Translations under genes and position numbers: made by a program | The notes under the pieces: model-generated | What the model saw: only the letters and a program-made list of their open reading frames with translations | What the model was told of the DNA's origin: nothing | Databases searched by the model: none | Part shown: positions 25,161 to 38,468 of the stretch, piece after piece | How the letters are laid out: each line of letters starts with the position of its first letter | Position numbering within the stretch: position 1 is the first letter of the stretch | From: Bacillus spizizenii TU-B-10 | GTDB taxonomy: Bacteria > Bacillota > Bacilli > Bacillales > Bacillaceae | NCBI RefSeq assembly: GCF_000227465.1 | Contig: NC_016047.1 | Coordinates: 4,010,857 to 4,074,856 of the forward strand | Length of the DNA stretch: 64,000 nucleotides | Direction of reading: 5' to 3'

Positions 25161-26815
25161 CTGATGTAAAAAAATCAATCCGTGCCAACAGGGGAACAGA
25201 GCTTGAATGCTTAGGGTGGGAGCAAGAGGCGGTGCTTCGGATGCTTCGAAACAACCTTGATCCGGAAGTCGCCGAGAAGCCGGAGGACCTCATCGTATAC
25301 GGCGGGATTGGCAAAGCCGCACGGGATTGGGACGCTTTTCACGCCATTGAGCATTCCTTGAAAACACTAAAAAATGATGAAACATTGCTCGTGCAATCCG
25401 GAAAGCCCGTTGGCATGTTCCGTACACACCCGCAGGCCCCGCGCGTGCTTTTAGCAAATTCTGTTCTTGTTCCGAAGTGGGCGGACTGGGAGCATTTCCA
25501 CGAGCTTGAGAAAAAAGGGTTAATGATGTACGGGCAAATGACGGCAGGCAGCTGGATTTACATTGGCTCACAAGGCATATTGCAAGGAACCTATGAAACC
25601 TTCGCTGAGCTGGCGAGACAGCATTTCGGAGGAAGTTTAAAAGGAACATTGACGCTGACAGCCGGGCTCGGCGGAATGGGAGGCGCCCAGCCGCTGTCTG
25701 TCACGATGAATGAAGGAGTCGTCATTGCCGTTGAGGTTGATGAGAAACGCATCGACAAGCGCATCGAAACAAAATACTGCGACCGTAAAACAGCCTCGAT
25801 TGAGGAAGCATTAGCGTGGGCTGAAGAGGCAAAGCTGGCAGGAAAACCTTTGTCCATCGCTCTTCTCGGAAACGCGGCTGAGGTTCATCACACACTTTTG
25901 AACCGAGGCGTCAAAATTGATATTGTGACGGATCAGACATCTGCCCATGACCCTTTAATCGGTTATGTTCCCGAGGGCTATTCACTTGATGAAGCTGACC
26001 GTTTGCGTCAAGACAATCCAGACCTTTACGTGCGCCTTGCGAAGCAAAGCATGAAAAAACATGTGGAAGCCATGCTGGCCTTTCAACAAAAGGGCTCTGT
26101 TGTATTTGACTACGGCAACAATATCCGGCAAGTCGCAAAGGATGAAGGGCTGGAGAATGCCTTCGATTTTCCGGGGTTTGTCCCTGCCTACATTCGCCCC
26201 TTATTCTGCGAAGGAAAAGGACCGTTCCGCTGGGCGGCGCTTTCCGGTGATCCGGCAGATATTTACCGTACGGATGCGTTATTAAAAGAACTGTTCCCGG
26301 AACATAAAGCCCTTCACCGCTGGATTGATATGGCACAGGAAAAAGTCACGTTCCAAGGCTTGCCGTCCCGTATTTGCTGGCTTGGATATGGAGAACGAAA
26401 AAAGATGGGCCTCGCCATTAACGAGTTGGTTAGAAACGGAGAGCTAAAAGCGCCTGTCGTCATTGGAAGAGATCATTTGGACTGCGGGTCTGTCGCCTCT
26501 CCAAACCGGGAGACAGAAGCGATGAAGGACGGAAGTGATGCTGTCGGCGATTGGGCTGTGCTAAATGCGCTTGTCAATACGGCGGCGGGTGCAAGCTGGG
26601 TTTCCTTCCACCATGGCGGAGGCGTTGGAATGGGCTATTCCCTGCATGCCGGCATGGTCGCGGTTGCTGATGGAAGTGAGCTGGCTGACGAGCGGCTTGC
26701 CAGAGTCTTAACGAGCGACCCGGGAATGGGCATTATCCGTCATGCGGATGCGGGTTATGAACGTGCCGTTGAAGTAGCGAATGAACAGGACATTATCGTG
26801 CCGATGCAAAAATAA
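25157..26815 (+). CDS. hutU: Urocanate hydratase (urocanase)
   Basis: 552 residues. It adds water to urocanate to give imidazolonepropionate, using a tightly bound NAD+ as an electrophile. The Rossmann-like stretch [15 protein letters not shown] (about 174-188) and the late [17 protein letters not shown] block (about 436-452; active-site Cys region) are intact, as is [12 protein letters not shown]. Overlaps hutH by 4 nt and is followed by hutI after 12 nt. Nothing unusual seen. Confidence 0.97.
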   Translation: MTDVKKSIRANRGTELECLGWEQEAVLRMLRNNLDPEVAEKPEDLIVYGGIGKAARDWDAFHAIEHSLKTLKNDETLLVQSGKPVGMFRTHPQAPRVLLANSVLVPKWADWEHFHELEKKGLMMYGQMTAGSWIYIGSQGILQGTYETFAELARQHFGGSLKGTLTLTAGLGGMGGAQPLSVTMNEGVVIAVEVDEKRIDKRIETKYCDRKTASIEEALAWAEEAKLAGKPLSIALLGNAAEVHHTLLNRGVKIDIVTDQTSAHDPLIGYVPEGYSLDEADRLRQDNPDLYVRLAKQSMKKHVEAMLAFQQKGSVVFDYGNNIRQVAKDEGLENAFDFPGFVPAYIRPLFCEGKGPFRWAALSGDPADIYRTDALLKELFPEHKALHRWIDMAQEKVTFQGLPSRICWLGYGERKKMGLAINELVRNGELKAPVVIGRDHLDCGSVASPNRETEAMKDGSDAVGDWAVLNALVNTAAGASWVSFHHGGGVGMGYSLHAGMVAVADGSELADERLARVLTSDPGMGIIRHADAGYERAVEVANEQDIIVPMQK

Positions 26816-29045
<2,230 letters not shown>

Positions 29046-29120
29046 TCTTCTGGCAGGTTGTATTTTGGGTATGAGAAACTCATCTGCCTAATGAATGGCA
29101 GCTAAAAGGAGGGCGAGACG

Positions 29121-30548
29121 GTGGATCTTCAGGAGAACAGCGGCCAACAGCTAAAACGCACGATGAAAAGCAGGCACTTATTTATGATCTCATTGGGAGG
29201 CGTCATAGGGACAGGGCTTTTCCTCAGCACGGGTTATACGTTAAACCAAGCTGGACCCGGCGGTACGATACTCGCTTATTTAATCGGCGGGTTGATGATG
29301 TACCTCGTCATGCAATGTCTCGGTGAATTGTCGGTCGCCATGCCGGTGACCGGATCTTTTCAAAAATATGCTACCACATTCATCGGGCCATCTACCGGTT
29401 TTATGGTCGGCATCATGTACTGGGTGAATTGGGTGGTGACGGTAGGTTCTGAGTTTACCGCATCAGGTATTCTTATGCAGCGCTGGTTTCCTGACAGCAG
29501 CGTATGGATGTGGAGTGCGGTTTTTGCAGCTCTCCTTTTCATATGCAATGCATTTTCAGTCAAGCTATTTGCGGAAACCGAATTCTGGTTTTCCAGCGTG
29601 AAGATTGTCACGATCATTTTATTTATCATTTTAGGAGGAGCCGCCATGTTTGGTTTGATCTCTTTAAACGGGACGGCAGATGCTCCTATGTTGTCAAATT
29701 TCACAGGTCATGGAGGGTTGTTTCCGAATGGTTTTCTCGCCGTTTTTATCGCCATGATATCTGTGAGCTTCGCCTTTTCCGGTACAGAATTAATCGGAGT
29801 CACAGCCGGAGAATCAGCAAATCCTCAAAAGGATATTCCGCGATCCATCCGTAATGTTGCATGGAGAACAGTCATTTTTTTCATTGGCGCTGTCTTCGTA
29901 TTATCCGGGCTGATTTCATGGAAAGAAGCAGGCGTGATTGAAAGCCCGTTTGTAGCCGTATTTGCGGAGATCGGAATCCCTTACGCCGCTGATATTATGA
30001 ATTTCGTCATATTAACTGCCTTGCTGTCCGTCGCCAACTCGGGCCTATATGCTTCAACCCGTATGATGTGGTCGTTAGCAAACGAAAACATGATCAGCTC
30101 CCGTTTTAAGAAAGTCACATCTAAAAGCATTCCCTTAAATGCCTTAATGATCAGTATGGCCGTATCTTGTTTATCTCTCGTTTCCAGTATCGTGGCGCCC
30201 GGAACTGTATATGTGGTGATGGTAGCGATTGCTGGATTTGCAGGAGTCGTGGTCTGGATGAGTATTGCGTTGTCTCAACTCTTGTTTCGAAAGAGATTTC
30301 TTAAAAAAGGGGGGAATGTAAAAGATCTGACATTTCGCACGCCGCTTTATCCTCTTATGCCTATAGCCGCTCTTTTATTATGTTCAGCTTCTTGTATCGG
30401 TCTTGCTTTTGATCCCAATCAAAGAATCGCACTATTCTGCGGAATTCCTTGTATCATCCTATGCTATCTCATCTTCTATTTCAAAAGAAAGGTTGAGAAA
30501 GCAAAAAAAATCAACCAAGAAGAATATCAGATCGATCATATCCTTTAA
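29121..30548 (+). CDS. hutM: Histidine permease (amino acid-polyamine-organocation family)
   Basis: 475 residues with twelve membrane helices. The amino acid permease signature appears at the start ([20 protein letters not shown], about 20-39), along with [16 protein letters not shown] in helix 6. It is proton-coupled and brings in histidine for the hut enzymes. A GTG start (29121) follows AAAAGGAGGG. Last gene of the operon; a terminator follows directly, shared with the convergent pdp. Confidence 0.95.
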   Translation: MDLQENSGQQLKRTMKSRHLFMISLGGVIGTGLFLSTGYTLNQAGPGGTILAYLIGGLMMYLVMQCLGELSVAMPVTGSFQKYATTFIGPSTGFMVGIMYWVNWVVTVGSEFTASGILMQRWFPDSSVWMWSAVFAALLFICNAFSVKLFAETEFWFSSVKIVTIILFIILGGAAMFGLISLNGTADAPMLSNFTGHGGLFPNGFLAVFIAMISVSFAFSGTELIGVTAGESANPQKDIPRSIRNVAWRTVIFFIGAVFVLSGLISWKEAGVIESPFVAVFAEIGIPYAADIMNFVILTALLSVANSGLYASTRMMWSLANENMISSRFKKVTSKSIPLNALMISMAVSCLSLVSSIVAPGTVYVVMVAIAGFAGVVVWMSIALSQLLFRKRFLKKGGNVKDLTFRTPLYPLMPIAALLLCSASCIGLAFDPNQRIALFCGIPCIILCYLIFYFKRKVEKAKKINQEEYQIDHIL

Positions 30549-30555
30549 TCAAAAT

Positions 30556-30590
30556 AGCACACCCCACTCAGATGGGATGTGCTTTATTTT
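30556..30590. terminator. Bidirectional terminator between hutM and pdp
   Basis: AGCACACCCCA pairs with TGGGATGTGCT (one mismatch) over a 6-nt loop, followed by TTATTTTTATT. The convergent pdp stop codon lies at its edge. Confidence 0.8.
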
Positions 30591-31891
30591 TATTCCGTAA
30601 TCAACGTATGAATCAGTTTCGGCGCCTTCGCTTCCGCTGCGATACGGATGTTGTCATAGACTTTTGCGATGACTTCATCGACGTTTTCGCGGTTGGCGTA
30701 AAGCGTAACAAGAGACTCGCCTTTTTCTACCTTGTCGCCGACCTTTTTGCGGAGCATGATGCCGACGGCTAAGTCAATTTCATCTTCTTTTGTGGCGCGT
30801 CCGGCACCTAACAGCATTGCTGCGACGCCGATTTCGTCCGCGACAATTTCGGAGACAACACCGGCTTCTTTGGCAGGCACATCAATTTGGTATGCAGCTT
30901 GCGGAAGCTTAGATGGATCGTCAACAATCGAGCTGTCGCCGCCTTGGTTTTTGAGGAAGTCCTTGAATTTTTCAAGCGCTTTGCCGTTTTTCATGACTTC
31001 TTCCAGCTTCGTTCTCGCTTCGTCCAATGTATCAGCTTTTTTCGCAAGCACAACCATTTGGCTTCCGAGCGTTAAGACAAGCTCATGAAGATCCTCAGGG
31101 CCCTCGCCTTTGAGCGTGTCGATTGCTTCTTTGACTTCAAGCGCATTTCCGATCGCAAAGCCGAGCGGCTGGGACATGTCAGAAATGACAGCCATTGTTT
31201 GGCGGCCGACGTTATTGCCGATACGAACCATCGCTTTGGCAAGTTCAGCTGCGTCTTCTTCTGTTTTCATGAAGGCGCCCGCTCCCGTTTTTACGTCAAG
31301 CACGATAGCGTCCGCCCCGGCAGCGATTTTTTTGCTCATAATCGAGCTTGCGATCAGCGGAATGGAATTGACCGTTCCCGTTACATCACGAAGCGCGTAC
31401 AGTTTTTTATCAGCCGGCGTTAAATTGCCGCTTTGGCCGATGACGGCGACCTTGTCGCGGTTCACAAGCTTAATAAATTCGTCCTTCGACAGTTCCACAT
31501 GAAAGCCGTCGATTGCCTCTAATTTATCAATCGTACCGCCCGTATGGCCGAGGCCGCGGCCGGACATTTTAGCAACCGGCACATCAAGAGCCGCAACTAG
31601 CGGGGCGAGAACGAGTGTTGTCGTGTCGCCGACGCCGCCGGTGGAGTGTTTATCCACTTTAATTCCTTCAATGGCAGAAAGATCAATCGTTTCACCGGAG
31701 TTCACCATAGCCATCGTCAAGTCCGCACGTTCACGGTCACTCATATCCTGGAAGAAAATCGCCATAGCAAGCGCGCTTGCTTGATAATCAGGAATGCTTC
31801 CATCTGTATAACCTTTCACGAAAAATTGAATTTCTTCAGTGGTGAGTTCTTTTCCGTTTTGTTTTTTGATGATGATATCTACCATTCTCAT
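30590..31891 (-). CDS. pdp: Pyrimidine-nucleoside phosphorylase
   Basis: 433 residues. It splits uridine, thymidine and deoxyuridine with phosphate into base and (deoxy)ribose 1-phosphate. The signature [20 protein letters not shown] (about 81-100) and [20 protein letters not shown] are intact, as are [20 protein letters not shown] and the C-terminal domain. Third gene of dra-nupC-pdp, read from the DeoR-controlled promoter. Its substrate is imported by NupC. The deoxyribose 5-phosphate arising downstream is cut by Dra. Confidence 0.96.
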   Translation of the reverse strand: MRMVDIIIKKQNGKELTTEEIQFFVKGYTDGSIPDYQASALAMAIFFQDMSDRERADLTMAMVNSGETIDLSAIEGIKVDKHSTGGVGDTTTLVLAPLVAALDVPVAKMSGRGLGHTGGTIDKLEAIDGFHVELSKDEFIKLVNRDKVAVIGQSGNLTPADKKLYALRDVTGTVNSIPLIASSIMSKKIAAGADAIVLDVKTGAGAFMKTEEDAAELAKAMVRIGNNVGRQTMAVISDMSQPLGFAIGNALEVKEAIDTLKGEGPEDLHELVLTLGSQMVVLAKKADTLDEARTKLEEVMKNGKALEKFKDFLKNQGGDSSIVDDPSKLPQAAYQIDVPAKEAGVVSEIVADEIGVAAMLLGAGRATKEDEIDLAVGIMLRKKVGDKVEKGESLVTLYANRENVDEVIAKVYDNIRIAAEAKAPKLIHTLITE

Positions 31892-31920
31892 GTTTGGTCA
31901 CCGATCCTTTTCGATTAAGT

Positions 31921-33102
31921 TCAGTAAATTAAGCCCACAATTGCTGCTGATAAAAAGCTGACAAGCGTAGCGCCGTATAATAATTTCAGGCCAAAACGAG
32001 CGACAACATTTCCTTGCTTTTCATTCAGTCCTTTTACGGCACCGGCAATGATACCGATCGAGGAGAAGTTCGCAAATGACACAAGGAATACCGATACGAT
32101 CGCTGTTGTACGGCCGCTGAAATGGAAGCCGTTTTGCGTTAGCGACGTCATGGCAACAAATTCATTCGATACCATTTTTGTTGCCATAATGCTTCCCGCA
32201 TTAACTGCTTCGTTCCATGGGATACCCACAAGAAAAGCGAATGGAGCAAACACATATCCAAGAATGCCTTGGAAGGAAATACCGAATACTGCATTAAAAA
32301 TGCCGTTAATTAAGGCAATAATCGCAACAAATCCGATCAGCATCGCAGCGACGACCACCGCTACTTTGAAGCCGTCAAGGATGTATTCTCCGAGTACCTC
32401 GAAGAAGGATTGTTTTTCTTCTTCTTCGACACGAAGCATATCCTCTTCTTTTTTTACATCATAAGGATTAATAATTGAAGCGATGATGAAACCGCCAAAT
32501 AAGTTCAAGACCAGTGCCGTTACGACATATTCCGGTTTCAGCATCGTCATATACGCGCCGACGATTGACATTGATACGGTTGACATCGCAGAAGCGCAAA
32601 GCGTGTACAAGCGCTGCTGGTTTAAAAGACCGAGTTCTTTCTTCAAGGAGATAAATACTTCTGACTGCCCTAAAATGGCTGAAGCAACTGCGTTATACGA
32701 TTCCAGTCTTCCCATACCGTTTACCTTGCTGAGGGCAAGGCCGATATATTTAATAATAAACGGGAGGATCTTCCATTTTTGCAGAATCCCAATCAAGGCG
32801 GAAATAAACACGATTGGCAAGAGAACGTTCATAAAGAATGTCGTTTGATCCGCATTCACCAAGCCGCCAAACACAAAGTTGATTCCTTCTGCCGCGTATT
32901 CAAGCAGGTAACCGAATCCTTTTGCAAATCCTCCTACGAGGAAATTCCCTACCCCGGTATTGAGGAGAATGTAGCCGAGAATAAATTGCAGAATGAGCAT
33001 AACAACAATTGGGCGGATCTTAATTCTTTTTTTCCCGCTGCTTGCGATCCACGCAAGGCCTAAAAACACGATCAAACCGATTATCCCAATCAAATACTTC
33101 AT
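31921..33102 (-). CDS. nupC: Pyrimidine-nucleoside/proton transporter (CNT family)
   Basis: 393 residues with about ten membrane segments. Concentrative nucleoside transporter features: an N-terminal NupC domain, a gate domain ([20 protein letters not shown]) and a C-terminal part with [25 protein letters not shown], the conserved nucleoside-binding and Na/H-binding hairpin. SD AAAGGAG precedes the ATG. Middle gene of dra-nupC-pdp, 94 nt downstream of dra and 29 nt upstream of pdp. Imports deoxyribonucleosides and ribonucleosides for Pdp. Confidence 0.95.
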   Translation of the reverse strand: MKYLIGIIGLIVFLGLAWIASSGKKRIKIRPIVVMLILQFILGYILLNTGVGNFLVGGFAKGFGYLLEYAAEGINFVFGGLVNADQTTFFMNVLLPIVFISALIGILQKWKILPFIIKYIGLALSKVNGMGRLESYNAVASAILGQSEVFISLKKELGLLNQQRLYTLCASAMSTVSMSIVGAYMTMLKPEYVVTALVLNLFGGFIIASIINPYDVKKEEDMLRVEEEEKQSFFEVLGEYILDGFKVAVVVAAMLIGFVAIIALINGIFNAVFGISFQGILGYVFAPFAFLVGIPWNEAVNAGSIMATKMVSNEFVAMTSLTQNGFHFSGRTTAIVSVFLVSFANFSSIGIIAGAVKGLNEKQGNVVARFGLKLLYGATLVSFLSAAIVGLIY

Positions 33103-33196
33103 ATGTGTTTCTCCTTTGTTTGTATTCGCTTACAATAACTACTTCCCCAGAAAAGATAGAAGAGTAACGGAAAGCAATGTGCCTTCCGTCTACTTC

Positions 33197-33868
33197 TTAA
33201 TAGTTGTCTCCGCCTGATGCGTTTTCGCCTTTTACAATGGAAACGCCTGCACTTGCGCCGATTCGGCTCGCTCCCGCCTCGACCATTGTGTCTACATCTT
33301 CTTTCGTTCTGACGCCGCCGGATGCTTTCACGCCGATATCAGGGCCTACTGTTTTGCGCATTAAGGCGATATCTTCCTTCGTTGCGCCGCCTGTAGAGAA
33401 TCCCGTTGATGTTTTCACGAAATCCGCTCCCGCAGAAACCGCTAAACGGCACGCGCGTTCTTTTTCTTCATCAGTCAGAAGGCACGTTTCGATAATGACT
33501 TTGACAAGCGCTTTTCCGGCTGCAGCTTCCACCACACCGCGGATATCCGCTTCAACTATATCGTCTTCTTTGTCTTTCAACGCCGCAATGTTAATAACCA
33601 TGTCCACTTCAGTGGCGCCTTTTGAAATCGCGTCTTTTGTTTCGAACGCTTTTGTTTCAGTTGTGTTGGCACCGAGCGGGAAGCCGATGACCGTACAGAC
33701 GTCAACTCCAGTTCCCTCAAGCTCTTTTGCAGCAAGCTCCACCCATGTCGGATTGACACATACTGAAGCAAATTTGTATGTTTTTGCTTCTTGAATTAAT
33801 GTTAGAATCTCCGCTTTTTGTGTATGCGGTTTCAAAGCTGTATGATCAATTATGTTAGCTAATGACAT
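33197..33868 (-). CDS. dra: Deoxyribose-phosphate aldolase
   Basis: 223 residues from ATG 33868 ([14 protein letters not shown]), with AGGAAG 10 nt upstream. Class I aldolase TIM barrel: the Schiff-base lysine lies in [15 protein letters not shown] (about 150) and a second lysine in [12 protein letters not shown]. It splits 2-deoxyribose 5-phosphate into acetaldehyde and glyceraldehyde 3-phosphate. First gene of the deo operon. Its product, deoxyribose 5-phosphate, is consumed here and is also the inducer that releases DeoR. Confidence 0.96.
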   Translation of the reverse strand: MSLANIIDHTALKPHTQKAEILTLIQEAKTYKFASVCVNPTWVELAAKELEGTGVDVCTVIGFPLGANTTETKAFETKDAISKGATEVDMVINIAALKDKEDDIVEADIRGVVEAAAGKALVKVIIETCLLTDEEKERACRLAVSAGADFVKTSTGFSTGGATKEDIALMRKTVGPDIGVKASGGVRTKEDVDTMVEAGASRIGASAGVSIVKGENASGGDNY

Positions 33869-33904
33869 CCTTCGCACACTTCCTTTTTTGTTAAGATATT
33901 TTTT

Positions 33905-33956
33905 AGCATAACCGACTTTTGAACATATGTAAATTGGTAATTGAAATTTTGTTCAA
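33905..33956 (-). promoter_or_regulatory. dra-nupC-pdp promoter and DeoR operator
   Basis: On the reverse strand TTTACA (33933-33928), a 17-nt spacer and TATGCT (33910-33905) form the promoter. Just upstream, TTGAACAAAATTTCAA (33956-33941) is the DeoR palindrome. An extra half-site GTTCAAAA lies at 33924-33917 in the spacer. The palindrome plus half-site layout matches the known B. subtilis deo control region. Confidence 0.85.
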
Positions 33957-33973
33957 CGATCGGTTTGCAGGTG

Positions 33974-34915
33974 TCACAAATCATTAACAAGCGCCCTTGC
34001 AGTATGCTGGTCAATGATCAAAACGTTGGCATATTTTCCGGTTAATGCACCGTGTATGGAGGACACTTTTCTGCTCCCGCCGGCCACTAAAATCGAGCGT
34101 TCCTTCAGCCTAAGGTCTTCAAGCTCAACGCCGATGGTCCGGTCATTGATGGCTCTGCTGCAAATATTTCCTTTCGCATCAAAAAAGCGTGAACAGATAT
34201 CCCCGACGGCCTGTTTTTTCAGCAGGGCTTTCTCTTCTTCGTTAAAGTATCCGAGCCGGAACAACAGCGCTTCGTCACGGACAGTTCCCACCGTGAAGAG
34301 AGCAATATTCGCCTGCTTGCCCATCTCGATGATCCGCTCAATATGACGGTCTTTCTCCACCATTTTCTTCACATCAGCATTATCAAACACGACGGGAAGC
34401 GGGAGATAGCGCGGCATCGTTTGAAATGCCTCTGCAAACAGCTGAATTGTTTCAGCGGAATACGTGTTTACCCGGGAATGGCTGATGCCGCCTTTCAGCT
34501 GGACGACCTCGACGCCTTTTACCTGCTTCGGCTGCATGTTTTGCGCAATTTGATACATCGTGGTTCCCCAGCTGACACCGACAATGTCGCCGTCTTTCAC
34601 CGTTTCATGCATATATTCTGCACCATAGCGGCTTAGGTCATGTGTAATTCCTGCATAATCAGGTGTCGGAGAAAATACAACATGCGCCTCGAGAAGCCCG
34701 TATTTCTCTTCAAGCATGGAACCGAGCGCATCCAAATCCTCAAAAGGGTCCAAGACGCGAATCTGGACAAACCCTTTTGCTTTTGCATATTGCAGCAGCC
34801 GTGAAACGGTCGGCCTTGAAATGTTGAGCTGCTCAGCAATTTGCTGCTGACTGTAGTCTGACTGATAATAAAGCCTAGCCGCTTCTATGCTTAATTGCTG
34901 TTTTTCCCGATCCAT
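33974..34915 (-). CDS. deoR: DeoR, repressor of the deoxyribonucleoside operon (SorC/DeoR family)
   Basis: 313 residues. Helix-turn-helix at about 20-42 (YSQQQIAEQLNISRPTVSRL), then a sugar-phosphate-binding SorC-type effector domain with the GVSWGTTMYQIA and SILVAGGSRKVSSIHGALTG blocks. Binds the palindrome upstream of dra; deoxyribose 5-phosphate is the inducer in 168. SD GGGAGG before the ATG. It lies upstream of and on the same strand as the operon it controls, 105 nt away. Despite its name it is not related to E. coli DeoR. Confidence 0.95.
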   Translation of the reverse strand: MDREKQQLSIEAARLYYQSDYSQQQIAEQLNISRPTVSRLLQYAKAKGFVQIRVLDPFEDLDALGSMLEEKYGLLEAHVVFSPTPDYAGITHDLSRYGAEYMHETVKDGDIVGVSWGTTMYQIAQNMQPKQVKGVEVVQLKGGISHSRVNTYSAETIQLFAEAFQTMPRYLPLPVVFDNADVKKMVEKDRHIERIIEMGKQANIALFTVGTVRDEALLFRLGYFNEEEKALLKKQAVGDICSRFFDAKGNICSRAINDRTIGVELEDLRLKERSILVAGGSRKVSSIHGALTGKYANVLIIDQHTARALVNDL

Positions 34916-35016
34916 TCTGCACCTCCCTTTGGATCAGTTCATGATGAAACTGCTTTCGATTTGCTTTTATTATACAGGCTGGCCCCAGCTTTCATCCACC
35001 TGATTTCTGAGAAACT

Positions 35017-35049
35017 GAAAAACGCTCTAAACACGGACCTGTCCAGAGC
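35017..35049 (-). terminator. Terminator after yxxB
   Basis: GCTCT and AGAGC enclose an inner GGAC-CT-GTCC stem and are followed on the reverse strand by GTTTTTC. It abuts the yxxB stop codon. Confidence 0.65.
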
Positions 35050-35877
35050 TTACTTCTCCCATGTCATATGCTGATAAATCCCTTTCATAATGGCGTAAAG
35101 TCCATATAGGATCAGCCCGCACGCTAATATAGACAGAATCATTTTGCCATGCGGCTGCTGCGCGAGTTCGGCGAGCGCACCGTCAAAGCCTCTTGTATCC
35201 TCTGGTTCAGCGGTCATGGCTGTCTTGATGAGAAAATAGCCGATAGCTGAGAAAATAATGGCCCGGGCGATATTGCCTGCGCGCCCGGTGTTTTTCGCGA
35301 TGCATATCATGTGTTTGTTCATTTTCGACGTATCGAATTCTTTCATAAAAGCAGCCCGGACACCCTTCACAAATTGAACGATCGCAAATAGGATAAAACC
35401 CGCACCCGTAAGCCCTGTGAGCCATTGGCCGAACGGCTGGGCCAATACATAAGCGGACCACGTCTGTTCTGAAGTGCCGCCGTCTCCTTGGCCAAACACA
35501 AAGCGCAAGGCATTCCAAGCAATGGATGCATAAACGGCGGCGCTGAAAAAGTTTCCTGTTCTCCGCGTCAGGCCGCGCCTGCTTGTTCCGTGGCCTTCCG
35601 TGTCCTTGAGCGCGCTCAGCACCATCCAGATCACATAACCGACGAGACCGACGCCAATGAAAAAAAGCAAGAATGACCCGTACGGCATGCGTGATAACGT
35701 TTGGAGCGCTCCGCTCGAATCTTTTGCGCCACCCGCCCCAGCTGCCGTCATACATGCTAAAATCCCGAGCAGGATAAACACGCCGCCGAATGCAAAATAA
35801 CCAAGCCTCCCGAATCGCTTGACCCAAGGCTTGGTTTCCTGTTTGATTTTTGACATGTACTGGTCTTTCACGGCCAT
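35050..35877 (-). CDS. yxxB: DUF1206 membrane protein
   Basis: 275 residues with six membrane helices arranged as three repeats of a two-helix DUF1206 unit (residues about 18-90, 105-175 and 190-270). Each unit starts with RFGRLGYFAFG-, RTGNFFSAAVYA- or RAGNIARAIIFSAIGYFL-type sequence and ends with a G-L-x-x-Y/F-x-x-x-K pattern. Function unknown; the repeat resembles small membrane scaffold proteins. It lies 71 nt downstream of yxeR on the same strand, so the two may be co-transcribed. SD GAGGG precedes the ATG; an internal ATG (MSKIKQETK) is possible. Confidence 0.88.
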   Translation of the reverse strand: MAVKDQYMSKIKQETKPWVKRFGRLGYFAFGGVFILLGILACMTAAGAGGAKDSSGALQTLSRMPYGSFLLFFIGVGLVGYVIWMVLSALKDTEGHGTSRRGLTRRTGNFFSAAVYASIAWNALRFVFGQGDGGTSEQTWSAYVLAQPFGQWLTGLTGAGFILFAIVQFVKGVRAAFMKEFDTSKMNKHMICIAKNTGRAGNIARAIIFSAIGYFLIKTAMTAEPEDTRGFDGALAELAQQPHGKMILSILACGLILYGLYAIMKGIYQHMTWEK

Positions 35878-35948
35878 GTGTCCAACCCTCTTTCACAGAA
35901 TCCTTACTGTAACATTCCCGATTGGACAAAATTGAAACAGCTGCTGCC

Positions 35949-37061
35949 TTAGCTATGGCTGGCTGAGACATGTTTTTGCTGGTCAGCTGACTGTGCAGGC
36001 GTCATCCAAGCAGCCGCTGCGGCTGCTGTGATTCCGCCCGCTAATTTTCCAATGATCATAGCAGCCGCCATTTCTTTTTTCATTCCGGCTACAAAACCGA
36101 GATGGCTGCCAAGCACAAAGGCTGCGCTAACCGCAAACGCGACATTGATGACCTTTCCTCTCGGCGTCATATCTTTTAATGAAGCCAGCATGGGAATATG
36201 ATGAGCCAAAGAAGTCACCAAGCCTGCTGTTGCTGTCTCATCTAAATGAAAGCATCTCCCCAGTGCCTGAAGAGGCTTTTTAAAGACTTTTGTGATAAAG
36301 GCGGTCATCGGAAACGCCCCTGCCAACGCAATGGCGATGGTCCCTGTCGTTTGTATCCCTGTTTCGACGTTTTCCATCCCTGGAATCAGCACAATGCCAG
36401 TCATCGTTTCAACGGAGACAGCTGCAAGCCCGATAATTGCAACCATACTGACAGCCTTCCCGAAGAGATGAAATAACCGAATGATGATATCGGTGTACCG
36501 CCATAATCCAAAAGCGATCACAGCAGATAAAAGACTCGGAATCAGGAGGTTTTGACCTATCATGATGATGTTAAGGCCTGCGCATAATCCGCCGGTTAAG
36601 CACCCGATCGGCACTGTACACAGCCCGATTAAAATGCCTTTTGCAAAGTACGGGTGATCCTCTTTTTCGATGATGCCTAGAGCGACGGGAATTGTGAAGA
36701 CAATAGCCGGTCCCATCATCGTTCCTAAAAACACCCATGAAAACAATCCGGCCTGTGGATCTTTCGCCATTTCTCCAGCGAGCGCATATCCTCCCATATC
36801 AATGGCCAAGATAGTGTTCGCAAAGGATGAAGGATCGGCGCCAATCGCTGTATAAACCGGAGAGACGATGGGAATCAGGATAGCTGCTAGCACGGGTGCC
36901 AGCGACACAATTCCGATCATGGACAGCGCCAGCGGCCCCATGGCCTTGAAGCCGTCAGCAAACCGCTCGCCAAGCCCCCACCTGTTTCCCAAACAATAAT
37001 CCGCCGCTCCCAATAGTAAAAAGGCAGCCAAAATGAATACAACCGCGTCATTCACCGTCAT
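35949..37061 (-). CDS. yxeR: EutH-like ethanolamine transporter family protein
   Basis: 370 residues with about eleven membrane helices. Matches the ethanolamine utilization EutH pattern: ILAIDMGGYALAGEMAKDP (about 95-113) and GMMGPAIVFTIPVALGI-like sequence (GTMMGPAIVFTIPVALGI). The family lets ethanolamine enter by facilitated diffusion or uptake. No eut enzymes are nearby, so the physiological substrate in this setting is open. The gene sits alone between the yxeKLMNOPQ operon and yxxB. Confidence 0.85.
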   Translation of the reverse strand: MTVNDAVVFILAAFLLLGAADYCLGNRWGLGERFADGFKAMGPLALSMIGIVSLAPVLAAILIPIVSPVYTAIGADPSSFANTILAIDMGGYALAGEMAKDPQAGLFSWVFLGTMMGPAIVFTIPVALGIIEKEDHPYFAKGILIGLCTVPIGCLTGGLCAGLNIIMIGQNLLIPSLLSAVIAFGLWRYTDIIIRLFHLFGKAVSMVAIIGLAAVSVETMTGIVLIPGMENVETGIQTTGTIAIALAGAFPMTAFITKVFKKPLQALGRCFHLDETATAGLVTSLAHHIPMLASLKDMTPRGKVINVAFAVSAAFVLGSHLGFVAGMKKEMAAAMIIGKLAGGITAAAAAAWMTPAQSADQQKHVSASHS

Positions 37062-37130
37062 GGTTTCTCCTTTTTCAAACGTATGATTGGTTTTATCATA
37101 TCATCTGAAATCGGTTAGTAGAGCTGAATC

Positions 37131-38468
37131 TTATCCAATATGCGCTAAAAATTCTTTTATATCGGCTTTCTCAACGGCTGTTATGATGTGCCGTGCTTTT
37201 TCATGTGGAACCGTTAATGTCAATTTTTCTTTTATGTCTTCTTCAGACAGCTCGTTTCCTGGGGCTCCTTTTGGACAGTCCACACGTGCTTCGCAAATCC
37301 GGCCGTCTGATAAATAGGCCCGGACAATCGTGAAACGGCCTTTTGGAACGGCATGAGGAGCCGCCTGAATGGCATTGTCATATACTCGCTGAATATGCCC
37401 TATTGTCGTTTGAATGACGCTTGGGATCGGCTGGCTGTTGAAATGCTCAGCGTTCAGCTCATGTCCGTGCAAAGCAAGAGCAATCACATATTCAACGCTG
37501 AAACGGCCTTCCTCTCCAGTCTTCGGCGATCTTTCCGTCAATGCAGCATCTCCGCCTGGCGGAAAAATCACTTCAATCCGCTCGGTATTGGCAGCAGAAA
37601 TAGCTTCTTCAGAGACAAGCTTTCGTACCGCATCTGCAGCATGGTGTGCCGCAGAGCAAAATGGGTAAATCTTAAACCATAGGCCAGGCTTCACGATTCT
37701 CCATGGTGCGCCCCAACGGTTTAGCAACGTGTTTTGTGCTTTTTCTAAATCGCCGTACAGGCCGAAGAAACCTGTATCTCCATCAAGTGCCGTACGGGAC
37801 CCGCCGAATTCTGAATGGGCCAGCTTAACGGCAAGCAAGCCAGCCTGAGCCGCCAGCCCGGCGTGCAGCGGTTTCATTTCTGTCCCAAATTGCACCCTCA
37901 TCCCGGCAGATTGCGTTGCTGCAAAACCAATGGCTTTTTCCAGCTCTTCCTGAGTCAGTTCCTCTGCGTAACCTGCGGCGCAGGCAGCAGCGATCGCGCC
38001 AAGCGTTCCTGTATTATGCCAGCCCTTTTCATAGTGGCGGCCGCCAATCGATTCTCCCAGCCTTGCCATCACTTCAACACCAACAATATAAGCGCCAAGA
38101 AGCCGCTCGTCATATCCGCGAGCGGCAGAAGCCATAAGAGCCGGCACGATGACAGCACTGGGGTGTCCTCTTACATCGGAGTGGACATCATCAAAATCCA
38201 ATGCATGGGCGATAAATCCATTGAGCATCGCGGATTGTAATGGCGCGGCCTTTTTTCCTTGCCCGATAATAGGAACAAGGGACGCGCCTCCTTCATCCTC
38301 TATCAGGCGGAGGAGCTTTTGAATTCCTTTATCTTCTCTTCCTGCGAATGAAGCGGCTGTAAAATCGAGTAACCCTTTTTTTGCTTCACGCATCGCGGCA
38401 ATTGCACGCTCAGGCTGTGACGTTCTCACAGCCTCCGCGAGACCTGCTGTCAGCCCTTGTCTGCTCAT
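37131..38468 (-). CDS. yxeQ: MmgE/PrpD-family protein of the succinocysteine operon
   Basis: 445 residues; MmgE/PrpD fold. An all-helical domain (to about 270) includes [20 protein letters not shown], the active-site region of 2-methylcitrate dehydratases. The smaller C-terminal domain holds HAADAVRKL and later [16 protein letters not shown]. The family dehydrates hydroxy-acids. Last gene of yxeKLMNOPQ, overlapping yxeP by 4 nt (ATGA). Its exact step in S-(2-succino)cysteine breakdown is not assigned as far as I recall; an organic-acid clean-up reaction is a guess. Confidence 0.88.
   Translation of the reverse strand: MSRQGLTAGLAEAVRTSQPERAIAAMREAKKGLLDFTAASFAGREDKGIQKLLRLIEDEGGASLVPIIGQGKKAAPLQSAMLNGFIAHALDFDDVHSDVRGHPSAVIVPALMASAARGYDERLLGAYIVGVEVMARLGESIGGRHYEKGWHNTGTLGAIAAACAAGYAEELTQEELEKAIGFAATQSAGMRVQFGTEMKPLHAGLAAQAGLLAVKLAHSEFGGSRTALDGDTGFFGLYGDLEKAQNTLLNRWGAPWRIVKPGLWFKIYPFCSAAHHAADAVRKLVSEEAISAANTERIEVIFPPGGDAALTERSPKTGEEGRFSVEYVIALALHGHELNAEHFNSQPIPSVIQTTIGHIQRVYDNAIQAAPHAVPKGRFTIVRAYLSDGRICEARVDCPKGAPGNELSEEDIKEKLTLTVPHEKARHIITAVEKADIKEFLAHIG

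Noticed and set aside
33204..33794. 196-codon forward frame
   Set aside because: Antisense to dra, which carries the full aldolase active site; Ser/Ala/Pro-rich shadow composition.
35207..35971. 254-codon reverse frame overlapping yxxB
   Set aside because: Shadow frame of yxxB in GC-richer DNA; composition rich in Arg, Cys and His, no domain, and yxxB has clear helices and SD.
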